Shown here in pieces: positions 17,613 through 26,051 of a stretch of DNA of 64,000 nucleotides. The notes under the pieces were generated by a model. It was not told where the DNA came from. It saw only the letters and a list, made by a program, of their open reading frames with translations, and ran no database searches. The translations under genes were made by a program, and so were the position numbers. Each line of letters begins with the position of its first letter. The stretch's first letter is position 1. Source of the DNA: Clavibacter sepedonicus (GTDB lineage Bacteria > Actinomycetota > Actinomycetes > Actinomycetales > Microbacteriaceae); NCBI RefSeq assembly GCF_000069225.1, contig NC_010407.1, positions 806,001 to 870,000 of the forward strand, written 5' to 3'.

Positions 17613-18653
17613 GTGGCCAGCCCCGAGGATCCCGTCGAGCGGGCGCCCATCGTGCCGCCCGCCTCGGGCCCCGACGGCGCTCCGCGGATCCGTCGGCACC
17701 GCGGCCGCGTGACGCGCGCCGAGTTCGAGGCGCAGGTGCAGGCGACCCGCGCCGACCTGACGGCCCAGGTGCGCGCGACGCGCGCGTCCATCGAGGCGAC
17801 GAACGCCCGCATCAACGCCCGCACGGGTCGCAACCTGCTATTCGCGGTGAGCGTGGGCCTCCTCCTCGGCGGGGTCGTCCTGGCGAGCCTCGTCGTCGAG
17901 AAGCAGCTGTTCCTGCTCATCGGCATTGCGCTCGTGGCCTTCACCGCGTACGAGCTCGCCACGGCGCTGCGCCAGGCGGGTCGTCGCGTGCCGCGCGTCG
18001 GCTCGGTGATCGCCGTCGTCGCGCTCGTGCCGATCACCTACTACGGCAGGCCGGACGGGCAGTGGCTGGGGCTCGTCGGGGCCATGGCCTTCGTCGCGCT
18101 CTGGCGTGTGGTGGAGCAGGCGGTGCCCGCCCGGCGGACGTCCGCGCGCGCCGTCGTGGGCGACATCGGCTCGAGCGTCTTCCTGCTCGCCTACGTGGGG
18201 CTCCTCGGCTCGTTCGCCGTGCTGCTCACCGCGGGCGACGGTGGCGAGTGGTGGACCCTGGCGTTCCTCATCCTCGTGGTGTGCTGCGACACGGGCGCCT
18301 ACGTCGCCGGGCTCAACTTCGGCAAGCACCCCATGGCGCCGACGATCAGCCCGAAGAAGACATGGGAGGGATTCGCCGGCGCGGTCGTCGCCGCGGTGCT
18401 CGCCGGGATCTTGCTCTCGCTGTTCATGATCCAGCAGGAGTGGTGGTTCGGCGTGGTGCTCGGCCTCGTGATCGTGGTGACCGCGACCCTGGGCGACCTG
18501 GCCGAGTCGCTCATCAAGCGCGACCTCGGCGTGAAGGACATCAGCTCCTGGCTGCCGGGCCACGGAGGGTTCCTCGACCGCCTCGACTCGGTCCTGCCCT
18601 CCGCCGCGGTGGCCTATGCGCTGTTCCTCATCGTCACGGGCGCTTCCTCGTAG
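17613..18653 (+). CDS. cdsA: phosphatidate cytidylyltransferase
   Basis: The 346-residue protein has a ~70-residue basic/helical N-terminal extension, then about eight transmembrane helices. The CdsA signature follows: SPKKTWEGFAGAVVAAV, then GDLAESLIKRDLGVKDIS and LPGHGGFLDRLDSVLPS. It makes CDP-diacylglycerol for phospholipid synthesis. GTG 17613 abuts the frr stop. The extension before the first helix (RAEFEAQVQATRADLTAQVR and on) is repetitive and helical; its role is unknown. Confidence 0.93.
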   Translation: MASPEDPVERAPIVPPASGPDGAPRIRRHRGRVTRAEFEAQVQATRADLTAQVRATRASIEATNARINARTGRNLLFAVSVGLLLGGVVLASLVVEKQLFLLIGIALVAFTAYELATALRQAGRRVPRVGSVIAVVALVPITYYGRPDGQWLGLVGAMAFVALWRVVEQAVPARRTSARAVVGDIGSSVFLLAYVGLLGSFAVLLTAGDGGEWWTLAFLILVVCCDTGAYVAGLNFGKHPMAPTISPKKTWEGFAGAVVAAVLAGILLSLFMIQQEWWFGVVLGLVIVVTATLGDLAESLIKRDLGVKDISSWLPGHGGFLDRLDSVLPSAAVAYALFLIVTGASS

Positions 18654-18656
18654 GAT
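18651..18656 (+). promoter_or_regulatory. leaderless -10
   Basis: TAGGAT overlaps the cdsA stop codon and ends 7 nt before ATG 18664. This supports that start over ATG 18655. Confidence 0.45.
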
Positions 18657-18663
18657 GTCCCGG

Positions 18664-19209
18664 ATGACCACCACCTTCCCGAGCGCCGGGCGCCGCGAGC
18701 GCGGCTACGACCCGGACCAGGTCAATGCCTTCCTGCGCGACGCGCGCCGCTGCTACGACGACGAGGCCGACCGGTCGCTGACGTCCGAGACGATCCGGCG
18801 GGTGTCCTTCGACATGCGCCGCGGGGGCTACTCGGCCGCCGCCGTCGACCGCGTGCTCGAGCGCCTGGAGGACGCCTTCGCCGTCCGGGAGCGCGACCGC
18901 ACCATCGCCCGGGTGGGTGCCGACGCGTGGAACGCGGAGGCGCGTCGCGCGGCCCAGGAGATCCTCGACCGGGTCAGCCGGCCGACGGGGGAGCGGTTCG
19001 ACCGGGCGGGGTTCCTGACCACCGGGTACGACCGGCGCGAGGTCGACCGCTTCGCGGACCGCATCGCGAAGTACTTCCGCGGCACCAAGCCCATGAGCGT
19101 GGACGACGTCCGGACGGTGGCGTTCCACCCGCGCCGCGGCGGGTACCGGGAGGCGCAGGTCGACCTGCTGCTGGACGCGGTCATCGACGTCATGAACGCC
19201 GTCCGCTGA
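18664..19209 (+). CDS. DivIVA-domain-like protein
   Basis: This 181-residue soluble protein contains two related segments, RERGYDPDQVNAFLRDARR near residue 10 and TTGYDRREVDRFADRIAKYF near residue 120. Each is followed by a RRGGY..A.VD.(L/V)L block. The G-Y-x-x-x-x-V pattern is that of the DivIVA N-terminal membrane-curvature motif. It probably binds polar or septal membrane or partner proteins. It follows cdsA and is likely driven by its own leaderless promoter. The long coiled coil of a classical DivIVA/Wag31 is missing. Confidence 0.75.
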   Translation: MTTTFPSAGRRERGYDPDQVNAFLRDARRCYDDEADRSLTSETIRRVSFDMRRGGYSAAAVDRVLERLEDAFAVRERDRTIARVGADAWNAEARRAAQEILDRVSRPTGERFDRAGFLTTGYDRREVDRFADRIAKYFRGTKPMSVDDVRTVAFHPRRGGYREAQVDLLLDAVIDVMNAVR

Positions 19210-19294
19210 GGAACCGGGAGCTCCTCCTCATCCGATCCGCCTGGCAGGACGCCCCCGATCCGGTCCGGGAGTCGCCATCCGGGTAACGGTTGGG

Positions 19295-19300
19295 TAAAGT
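19295..19300 (+). promoter_or_regulatory. -10 element
   Basis: TAAAGT lies 11 nt before the ATG at 19312, giving a very short or absent 5' leader. Confidence 0.4.
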
Positions 19301-19311
19301 CATGCGGAGCC

Positions 19312-20028
19312 ATGGGTAGACACACGAACGATCTCGCACCTCGCCAGCCGCTCACCACCGCGCCGAGGCCCGTTCCGCGACGGCGCTCCGCGTTCTCGCG
19401 CGTGGCCGCCCCCACCATCGCCTTCGGCGCAGCTGCGGCGTTCATGCTTGTCAACGTCGTGGATCCCACGTCCGGCGCGGTCGCGAACCCCCAGTACCAG
19501 GAGTACCAGGCGACCGTCGCGCAGCTGGCCCGTGCGGACGCACAGACGCTCGCGGTGCCCTCGGCCGACACGGCGGTGGAGATCGAGCCCGGCTTCGAGT
19601 CCGTGGCCGCCCCGCCGCCCCCGCCGCCCGTCGAGACCCCCGCCCCGTCGACCGGATCCGGTGTCGGCTCCGGTTCCGGTGCGAAGTCGTCCGGCTCCGC
19701 CGGTGGAGGTGCCATCGCGATCCCCGACCCTGGCAGCGCCAAGGGCATCGCCCGCAGCATCCTCGCCTCGCAGGGCATGGGCGACGACCAGTACGCGTGC
19801 CTCGACTACCTCTGGACCAAGGAGTCCGGGTGGCGGGTGAGCGCCTACAACCCCAGCGGTGCGTACGGCATCCCGCAGGCCCTGCCCGGCAGCAAGATGG
19901 CGTCCGCGGGCGCCGACTGGCAGACGAACCCGGCCACGCAGATCACGTGGGGCCTCGGCTACATCGACTCGCGCTACGGCTCGCCGTGCGGTGCGAAGGC
20001 GCACAGCGTCCTCAAGAACTGGTATTGA
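19312..20028 (+). CDS. secreted transglycosylase-like protein (aggregation-promoting-factor C-terminal type)
   Basis: The 238-residue protein has a basic N-terminus, a hydrophobic segment (VAAPTIAFGAAAAFMLVNVV, about residues 27-46), a Pro/Gly/Ser-rich linker (about 95-135) and a C-terminal domain. That domain reads YACLDYLWTKESGWRVSAYN, SGAYGIPQALPGSKMASAG and TQITWGLGYIDSRYGSPCGA. The Glu in KESGW matches the catalytic Glu of lysozyme-like lytic transglycosylases. It should act on peptidoglycan outside the membrane. Confidence 0.85.
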   Translation: MGRHTNDLAPRQPLTTAPRPVPRRRSAFSRVAAPTIAFGAAAAFMLVNVVDPTSGAVANPQYQEYQATVAQLARADAQTLAVPSADTAVEIEPGFESVAAPPPPPPVETPAPSTGSGVGSGSGAKSSGSAGGGAIAIPDPGSAKGIARSILASQGMGDDQYACLDYLWTKESGWRVSAYNPSGAYGIPQALPGSKMASAGADWQTNPATQITWGLGYIDSRYGSPCGAKAHSVLKNWY

Positions 20029-20084
20029 CGACGCCGCGTCCGCGACCCCGCGCTGAGGCGCGCGGCGCGGACACGTCGCCCGGC

Positions 20085-20090
20085 TAGCCT
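20085..20090 (+). promoter_or_regulatory. leaderless -10
   Basis: TAGCCT ends 6 nt before the ATG at 20097. Confidence 0.55.
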
Positions 20091-20096
20091 CGGGTC

Positions 20097-21827
20097 ATGG
20101 ACTACGCGGCTCTCGGTGTCGTCGGGATCGCGATCCTGGTGGCCGTCACGCTCGTGGCGCGTCGCATCGGCGTGGCCACCCCGCTGGTGCTCGTGCTCGT
20201 GGGCGTCGGCATCTCGTACCTGCCGGGCGTGCCCCCTGTGGAGGTGCCGCCTGAGCTGATCCTCGCCGGCGTCCTCCCGCCGCTGCTCTACGGCGCGGCG
20301 GTGACGGTGCCGCTCGTGGACTTCCGGCGCAACCTCCGCACGATCGTCAGCCTCTCGGTCGTCCTGGTGCTCGTGTCCGCCTTCGGGATCGGCCTGCTGC
20401 TCTACGCGCTCTTCCCCGACCTCTCCTTCGCCAGCGCCCTGGCCCTCGGCGCCGTGGTCAGCCCGCCCGACGCGGTGGCCGCCACGAGCATCGCCCGTCG
20501 GCTCGGCCTCCCGCCCCGGCTCGTGACCGTGCTCGAGGGGGAGGGCCTCGTCAACGACGCGACGGCCCTCGTGCTGCTGCGCACCTCGATCGCCGCGGTC
20601 GGCGCATCCGTCGACCTGTGGCAGGCCGCCGGCGGCTTCGTGCTCTCCGCGGTGGGCGCCCTGGCCATCGGGATCGCCGTCGGCATCATCACCACCGAGG
20701 TGCGGCGACGGCTCGACGACCCGGTCCTCGACACCGCGATCTCCTTCGCCGTGCCGTTCGTCGCCTTCATCCCCGCGGAGGAGGTCGGGGCCTCCGGCGT
20801 GCTCGCGGTGGTGGCCGCCGGGATCTGGTCGGGCCACCGGAGCGCGTCGACGCTGTCGGCGCAGTCGCGCATCAACGAGCGGCTCAACTGGCGGACCGTG
20901 CTGTTCCTCCTGGAGAACGGCGTCTTCCTCGTGATGGGGCTGGAGCTCCGCGACATCCTCGACGAGGTGCAGGAGGCCGACCTCGGGGTCGGCAGGGCGG
21001 TGGCGTACGGGGTCCTCACGCTGGTCGTCCTGACCCTCATCCGCTTCGGGTTCCTGGTGCCGCTGCTGCTCGGACTCCGGCGCCACGAGGAGCACGTCGC
21101 GGCGCGCACGCGCCGGGTGCGGCGCGGCCTCGAGCGACTCCGGCGGGAACGGGGCGACGACCGGCCCTCGCGTCGGGAGCGGGCGGCCACGCGGATCCTC
21201 CGCCGTCGTCGCGCCGACCTGCAGGCCCTCCGCTCGCACGGGCTCGGATGGCGCGGCGGCCTCGTGCTCGGCTGGGCGGGCATGCGGGGCGTGGTGACGC
21301 TCGCGGCCGCGCAGTCGCTGCCGTCGGGGACGCCGTACCGCGCGCAGCTCGTGCTGATCGCCTTCACGGTCGCGATCGTCTCGCTGCTGGTCAACGGCGG
21401 CACGCTCCCCGCCGTGATCCGGCTGAGCGGGATCCGCGGCAGCGACGCCGTCGAGGACCAGCGCCAGCTCGCGGGGCTCGTCTCCGAGCTGGCCGAGGCG
21501 GGGATCCGCGCCGTCGACGAGGGCGTCCGCCAGCTGCCCGAGGGGACCCTCGTGGACGACGACGTCGTCGAGCGCGTGCGCCGCGACACGGCGCTGAAGG
21601 CCGAGTGGGTGACCGAGCGCGCGGACGCCATGGCGGCGGACGACGACGCGCCCCTCAGCCCGCGCGCCGCGTACCTGCTGCTGCGGCGTCACGTCCTCGA
21701 CGCCGAGCGCGCCGCGCTGCTCGAGGCGCGCGGCACGGGGGAGCATCCGTCGCGCGTGCTCGCTCGCGCCCAGCGCATGCTCGACCAGGAGGAGGCGCGC
21801 CTCGGCCGCCAGGCGGACGCCGGCTGA
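20097..21827 (+). CDS. CPA1-family Na+/H+ antiporter
   Basis: This 576-residue protein has about 12 transmembrane helices. Key blocks are GVLPPLLYGAAVTVPLVDFRR, ALGAVVSPPDAVAATSIARRLG, VTVLEGEGLVNDATALVL (the ion-binding ND motif) and GWAGMRGVVTLAAAQSLP. A soluble helical tail of roughly 150 residues follows. It exchanges cytosolic Na+ (or K+/Li+) for protons for pH and salt homeostasis. Between helices 10 and 11 a charged Arg/Glu-rich cytosolic loop (about residues 325-380) is longer than usual. Confidence 0.92.
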   Translation: MDYAALGVVGIAILVAVTLVARRIGVATPLVLVLVGVGISYLPGVPPVEVPPELILAGVLPPLLYGAAVTVPLVDFRRNLRTIVSLSVVLVLVSAFGIGLLLYALFPDLSFASALALGAVVSPPDAVAATSIARRLGLPPRLVTVLEGEGLVNDATALVLLRTSIAAVGASVDLWQAAGGFVLSAVGALAIGIAVGIITTEVRRRLDDPVLDTAISFAVPFVAFIPAEEVGASGVLAVVAAGIWSGHRSASTLSAQSRINERLNWRTVLFLLENGVFLVMGLELRDILDEVQEADLGVGRAVAYGVLTLVVLTLIRFGFLVPLLLGLRRHEEHVAARTRRVRRGLERLRRERGDDRPSRRERAATRILRRRRADLQALRSHGLGWRGGLVLGWAGMRGVVTLAAAQSLPSGTPYRAQLVLIAFTVAIVSLLVNGGTLPAVIRLSGIRGSDAVEDQRQLAGLVSELAEAGIRAVDEGVRQLPEGTLVDDDVVERVRRDTALKAEWVTERADAMAADDDAPLSPRAAYLLLRRHVLDAERAALLEARGTGEHPSRVLARAQRMLDQEEARLGRQADAG

Positions 21828-21850
21828 GCGGACCCGCGAGCGCGGCCGCC

Positions 21851-21856
21851 TAGGAT
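21851..21856 (+). promoter_or_regulatory. leaderless -10
   Basis: TAGGAT ends 6 nt before the ATG at 21863. Confidence 0.55.
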
Positions 21857-21862
21857 CGGATC

Positions 21863-22159
21863 ATGCCGCGCAGCAATCGACCCCGGGGGAGACGCGCGCG
21901 GGAGGAGGAGGACGAGGACGTGCTCACGCGCCTCCTCAGCGGCTCCCAGCACACCGAGACCCGACGGGGCCGCGTCTGGAACGTGCAGCCCGTGTCCGCC
22001 GCGCGGGCCCTCAAGCTCTACCGCTGCCCGGGTTGCACCCTCGACATCGAGCCCGGCCACGCGCACGTGGTGGCCTGGCGCGCCGACGGCATGATGGGCG
22101 AGCAGAGCGACCTCGCCGCCCGTCGCCACTGGCACACCCACTGCTGGAAGGTCTCATGA
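21863..22159 (+). CDS. small zinc-ribbon-like conserved actinobacterial protein
   Basis: The 98-residue protein has an Arg/Glu-rich N-terminus, then VWNVQPVSAARALKLYRCPGC, IEPGHAHVVAW and RRHWHTHCWK. C-P-G-C with the later His and Cys looks like a metal site. Such proteins occur widely in actinobacteria and are sometimes called ATP/GTP-binding, but no P-loop is visible. Its stop overlaps the ATG of the next gene (ATGA), so it is co-translated with a hydrolase. Function unknown. Confidence 0.8.
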   Translation: MPRSNRPRGRRAREEEDEDVLTRLLSGSQHTETRRGRVWNVQPVSAARALKLYRCPGCTLDIEPGHAHVVAWRADGMMGEQSDLAARRHWHTHCWKVS

Positions 22160-22890
22160 CGGACACCGCCCCCCGCCCGATCACGAGCTCCACCGAGCTG
22201 CCCGCGCGTCGCGAGGACGTCGAGCTCGTCACCGCCGACGGCCTGCGGCTCGTGGGGGAGCTGGCGCTGCCCGCCGACCGGGATCCTGTGGCGACGCTCG
22301 TGACGCTGCACCCGCTGCCCACGGCGGGCGGCTTCATGGACTCGCACGTGCTCCGCAAGGCCGCGCTGCGCCTGCCCGCGATGGCCGGGCTGGCGGTGCT
22401 GCGCTTCAACACGCGCGGCACGACGTCGGCCCGGGGCACGAGCGAGGGCGCCTTCGACGGCGGGGACGCGGAGCGGCTCGACCTGGCGGCAGCCATGGAC
22501 CTCGTCGCGGCGCGGGGCCTCCCCGCCCCGTGGATCGTCGGCTGGTCGTTCGGCACGGAGATCGCGCTGAAGCACGGCCGCGAGCACCCCGTCGAGGGCG
22601 CCATCCTGCTGTCGCCCCCGCTGCACCGCGCGAGCGCCGACGAGGTGGCCGCGTGGCACGGGGATCCCCGCCGCCTCGTGATCCTCGTGCCCGAGCACGA
22701 CGACTTCCTGCGGCCCGCCGAGGCGCGCGAGCGCTTCGCGTCGGTGCCGGAGGCGGAGCTGATCGCCGTGGACGGCGCCAAGCACCTGTGGGTGGGGGAG
22801 TCGCAGGTGTCGCGCGTGCTCACCGAGATCGTGCGGACGGTCGCCCCTGAGGCGCTGCCGCTGCCGACCGAGTGGCCGGCCGCGCGCTGA
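22156..22890 (+). CDS. alpha/beta-fold hydrolase
   Basis: The 244-residue protein has the hydrolase order: LVTLHPLPTAGGFMDSHVL (oxyanion region), VLRFNTRGTTSARG, the nucleophile Ser in GWSFGTEIALKHG, an acidic residue in LVPEHDDFLRP and His in DGAKHLWVGE. It resembles the small YcjY/DUF1749-type hydrolases that act on esters or peptides; the substrate is unknown. It begins in the stop codon of the zinc-ribbon gene and is convergent with the next gene, leaving a 15-bp gap. Confidence 0.85.
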   Translation: MTDTAPRPITSSTELPARREDVELVTADGLRLVGELALPADRDPVATLVTLHPLPTAGGFMDSHVLRKAALRLPAMAGLAVLRFNTRGTTSARGTSEGAFDGGDAERLDLAAAMDLVAARGLPAPWIVGWSFGTEIALKHGREHPVEGAILLSPPLHRASADEVAAWHGDPRRLVILVPEHDDFLRPAEARERFASVPEAELIAVDGAKHLWVGESQVSRVLTEIVRTVAPEALPLPTEWPAAR

Positions 22891-22905
22891 ACCCGCGCGA
22901 CGCGG

Positions 22906-23964
22906 TCAGCGCTCGTTCTGCAGCGGGACCGCGACCTGGCGGATGATCAGCAGCACCGCGGCAGCCACCGGCACCGCGATGAGCGCCCCGAGCACGCCGA
23001 GGAGGGTGCCGCCCGTGAGCGCCGCGATCACCACCACGACGCCCGGCACCTTGACCGCGCGGTTCATGATGTTGGGGCTCAGCACGTACGCCTCGATCTG
23101 CATGTAGACGAGGTAGTAGACGGCCACGGCGATCCACGTGTTCATCGACTCCGGCAGCAGCACGATCTGGCCGAGCACGATGAGCGCCGAGCCGGTGATC
23201 GTGCCTACGAGGGGCAGCAGCGAGAACAGGAACGCGATGAACGCCCACACCGCGGGCAGGGCCGCTCCGACGATGCTGAGGTAGACGAAGCTGAGAACGC
23301 CGTTGCAGAGCGCGAGGCCGACCTGGCCCATGACGTAGCGGCCGACGGACTGCGTGATCTGCTCGGCGATGTCGGCGAAGCGGGCGCGGCGCGTGGCCGG
23401 CACCAGCTTGTAGAGGCCGCTCTTGAACGAGTTGAGCGAGGCCGTGAAGTACATCGTCAGGATCACGACGATGACCAGGCCGAAGAGGAAGTTGCCGATC
23501 GTGAAGGCGACCGTGAGGACGTTGCCCGTGATGGTCGCGACGTTCGAGGCGTTGGAGAGGTACTGGACCAGCTGGTCCGCCCCGGTCTGCACGTCGAAGA
23601 CCTCGCGCGGCACGAACGACTGCAGGTTCTCGATGAACTGGTCGCCGCTGACGCTCTGCGCGTACTGCACGATCTGCGTGACGAGGGCGCTCGCCTGGTT
23701 CACGACGACGGGGATGACCGCCAGCAGCACGCCGGCGAGCGAGCCGAGCAGCGCCAGGAAGATCACGAGGATCGCGACCGGGCGGGGCACGCCCTTGCGC
23801 TCGAGGAACGTGACGAGCGGGTCGATGCCGAGGGCCAGGAAGATGGCCGTGCCCACGTAGGTGAGGACGGTGCCGAGCGACACGAGCGCCCCGCCGATGA
23901 CGAGCGCGGTGAGCACGCCGAGGCCCGCCAGGAGGCCGAGGCGGTAGGGGTTCTGGATCTTCAC
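22906..23964 (-). CDS. AI-2E family transporter (UPF0118)
   Basis: This 352-residue membrane protein carries family features: GTAIFLALGIDPLVTFLERKGVPRPVAIL near the N-terminus, a central soluble region, QVGLALCNGVLSFVYLSIVGAALPAVWAF, LIVLGQIVLLPES, YVLSPNIMNRAVKVPGVVVV and LGVLGALIAVPVAAAVLLI. About eight helices. Members were named for AI-2 export, but many act as ion/proton antiporters, so the substrate is open. GTG 23964 follows GGAG at 9 nt. Confidence 0.9.
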   Translation of the reverse strand: MKIQNPYRLGLLAGLGVLTALVIGGALVSLGTVLTYVGTAIFLALGIDPLVTFLERKGVPRPVAILVIFLALLGSLAGVLLAVIPVVVNQASALVTQIVQYAQSVSGDQFIENLQSFVPREVFDVQTGADQLVQYLSNASNVATITGNVLTVAFTIGNFLFGLVIVVILTMYFTASLNSFKSGLYKLVPATRRARFADIAEQITQSVGRYVMGQVGLALCNGVLSFVYLSIVGAALPAVWAFIAFLFSLLPLVGTITGSALIVLGQIVLLPESMNTWIAVAVYYLVYMQIEAYVLSPNIMNRAVKVPGVVVVIAALTGGTLLGVLGALIAVPVAAAVLLIIRQVAVPLQNER

Positions 23965-23990
23965 GTCGTGTGCTCCGAGTCGGCGCGCGA

Positions 23991-25766
23991 TCAGCGCGCG
24001 GTGCGGGATTCGTCGTCGTCGGAGGAGGCGTCGTCCGCCTGGGTCAGCACGCCGCGGACGTTCTCGAGGTACGCGGCCACCGCCTCGCGCTCGATCCTAA
24101 TGCGGTCGAGCCGCTCCTCCGCGTCGGCCACGGTCTCGCGCGCACGGCGCTCCGCGTCGGCCACGGTCGCGCGCGCGCGGCGCTCCGCGTCGGCGATGGC
24201 GGCGCGCGCGTCGTGGTCGGCGTCGTCCCGCACCGTGCGGGCGGCGTCGCGGCTCTCCTTCGCGAGCGTCTCCGCCTCCTCGCGCGTGGAGGAGAGCAGC
24301 GCCGTCACCTCCTGCAGCCGCGCCTCCGCCTCGCCGAGGTATTCGGCGGTGCGCTCGGCGGCCTCGCGCTGGCGCTCGGCGGCGTCGCGGGCGTCGTGGT
24401 CGCGGCGCGCGGTGATCTCGGCGTCGAGGTCGAGGTGGCCCTGCTCGATCTCGCGGCTGAGCATCAGGCGCGCCTCGTCGGCCTCGGCCTGGATCTCGCG
24501 CCGGGCCTCGGCGGCCTCCCGCTCGAGGCGGAGGCGCTCGGCCTCCCGACGGTCGGCCTCCAGGGCCTCGGCCTGGGCGATCTCCCGCTCGAGGGCGGCG
24601 CGGGCGGTGACGGCCTCGAGCTCGAGCTGCTCGCGCGTCGCCCGGGTCTCGCGCTCCAGGCGCTCGGTGCCCTGGGCGATGTCGCGGGCGAGGTCGGTGC
24701 GGGCCTCGTCGACGTCGCGCGCGAGGTCGGCCCGTGCGCTCGCCACCTCGAGCTCCAGCGCCTCGCGCGTCTCGGCGATCTCCCGCTCGAGAGCGGCGCG
24801 GGTCTCCTCCACGTCGCGGTCGAACGCGGTGCGCTCCGCGTGGATCCGGCGATCGAAGTCGTCGCGCGACGCCTGCAGCTCACGGTCCCAGTCGGTGCGC
24901 GCCTGCTCGATCTCGCGGTCGAGGTCGGCGCGCGTCTGCTCCTCGAGCTGGGCGAGGGCGATGCGCCGCGTCTCCTCGTCGAGCCGCAGGCGCTCCTCGG
25001 TCTCCCGCGCGTCGCGGTCGAGGTCGGCGCGCTCCTCCGCGACGGTCTCGTCGTGCCGCGCGCGCGCGTCGGCGAGCTCGCGCTCGAGCGCGCCGCGGGC
25101 CAGGACGGTCTCGCGGGCGAGGTCGGCGGCGTCGCGACGGGCCTCGTCGGTCTCGCGGTCGACGCGGGCGCGGAGCTCCGCGACCTCGCGCGCCGCCTCC
25201 GCGCGCTGGGCGTCGGTCTCGCGCTCCGCGGTGGAACGGAGGTCGGCCACCTCGGTGCGCGTGCGGAGGAGGAGAGCCGCCGCCTCGCGCTCGGCGTCGC
25301 TGCGGAGTCCCTCCGCGCGGTCGTCCGCGCGCTCGTGCAGGTCGTCCGCCTCGCGGCGCGCGGCGTCGAGGATCTGCGCGGCCTGCGCCCGCGCGGAGTC
25401 CACCAGGTGGCGGGCGGTCGCCTCGGCCTCGGCGCGCTGCGCGTCCGTCTCCTCCTGCGTGGCGCGGCGGAGCCGTGCGGCGTCCACGTCCGCCTGCGCG
25501 ACCAGGCGCGTCGACTGCTCCTCGGCGACGCGGAGGGTCGCCTCCAGGCGACTGCCGAGCCCGGCGAAGGTGGGGCTGCCCACCTCCTCCAGCTCGTCGC
25601 GCAGCTCCTGCTCGCTGCGGCGGAGGCGGTCGGCCTCGGCACGGAGCTCCGCGCCCTGCTGGTTCGAGCGGATGAGCTCGCGGCGCAGGTCGGCGACGGC
25701 CCGGTCGACCTCGTCGCGGTTGTAGCCGCGCATGGCAGGGCTGAACGGCGTGTCGTCGTGGGGCAC
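23991..25766 (-). CDS. long coiled-coil protein with DivIVA-like N-terminus
   Basis: The 591-residue product starts at GTG 25766, 7 nt after an excellent AAGGAG site. Residues 12-25 read MRGYNRDEVDRAVA, matching the DivIVA N-terminal motif (G-Y-x-x-x-x-V-D). Almost all of the remainder (about 30-560) is charged heptad-rich sequence with repeated blocks such as REIAETREALELEVASA, DVDEARTDLARDIAQGTER and ADAERRARATVADAERRARE. There is no membrane segment. By analogy with Scy/FilP/DivIVA it may form a polar scaffold, but this is inferred. GC-skewed repeats create long false frames on the other strand. Confidence 0.85.
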   Translation of the reverse strand: MPHDDTPFSPAMRGYNRDEVDRAVADLRRELIRSNQQGAELRAEADRLRRSEQELRDELEEVGSPTFAGLGSRLEATLRVAEEQSTRLVAQADVDAARLRRATQEETDAQRAEAEATARHLVDSARAQAAQILDAARREADDLHERADDRAEGLRSDAEREAAALLLRTRTEVADLRSTAERETDAQRAEAAREVAELRARVDRETDEARRDAADLARETVLARGALERELADARARHDETVAEERADLDRDARETEERLRLDEETRRIALAQLEEQTRADLDREIEQARTDWDRELQASRDDFDRRIHAERTAFDRDVEETRAALEREIAETREALELEVASARADLARDVDEARTDLARDIAQGTERLERETRATREQLELEAVTARAALEREIAQAEALEADRREAERLRLEREAAEARREIQAEADEARLMLSREIEQGHLDLDAEITARRDHDARDAAERQREAAERTAEYLGEAEARLQEVTALLSSTREEAETLAKESRDAARTVRDDADHDARAAIADAERRARATVADAERRARETVADAEERLDRIRIEREAVAAYLENVRGVLTQADDASSDDDESRTAR

Positions 25767-25822
25767 GGGGAGACTCCTTCGCGGGCGGCTCGCGCACGCC
25801 GGGCGGGGCGCAGCAGGTGCCG

Positions 25823-25828
25823 ATCCTA
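25823..25828 (-). promoter_or_regulatory. -10 element for the coiled-coil gene
   Basis: Reverse-strand TAGGAT predicts a start about 47 nt before GTG 25766, leaving room for the observed ribosome site. Confidence 0.45.
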
Positions 25829-25905
25829 CCGAGTCGGCATCCGGCGACCCGGCCCGTCTCCCGGGGTGCGCGGCCGCCCGGGCAGGCGCTCCCAGGGTCG
25901 TCCGG

Positions 25906-25911
25906 TATCCT
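25906..25911 (+). promoter_or_regulatory. -10 element for the gene at 26052
   Basis: TATCCT predicts a leader of about 135 nt. The 285-bp divergent gap otherwise holds nothing I can name. Confidence 0.35.
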
Positions 25912-26051
25912 TCGATGTCGTCGTCCGCCGCCGGTCCGCCGGAGCACGGCGGGTCCGTCGCGAGAGCACACGTGCTCATCGGCCGCCTCGGTCGGCATCC
26001 CGACCGCCGCGCATGCGGCCGCCGCCCGCGACGACACGAGAGGAGACACCC

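Noticed and set aside
23968-25725. Very long open frame on the forward strand, Ser/Arg/Ala-rich (and another across 23970-26051)
   Set aside because: It is the mirror image of the repetitive coiled-coil gene on the reverse strand; composition is low-complexity and no start signal is present. Only the part after 26052 is a real gene.
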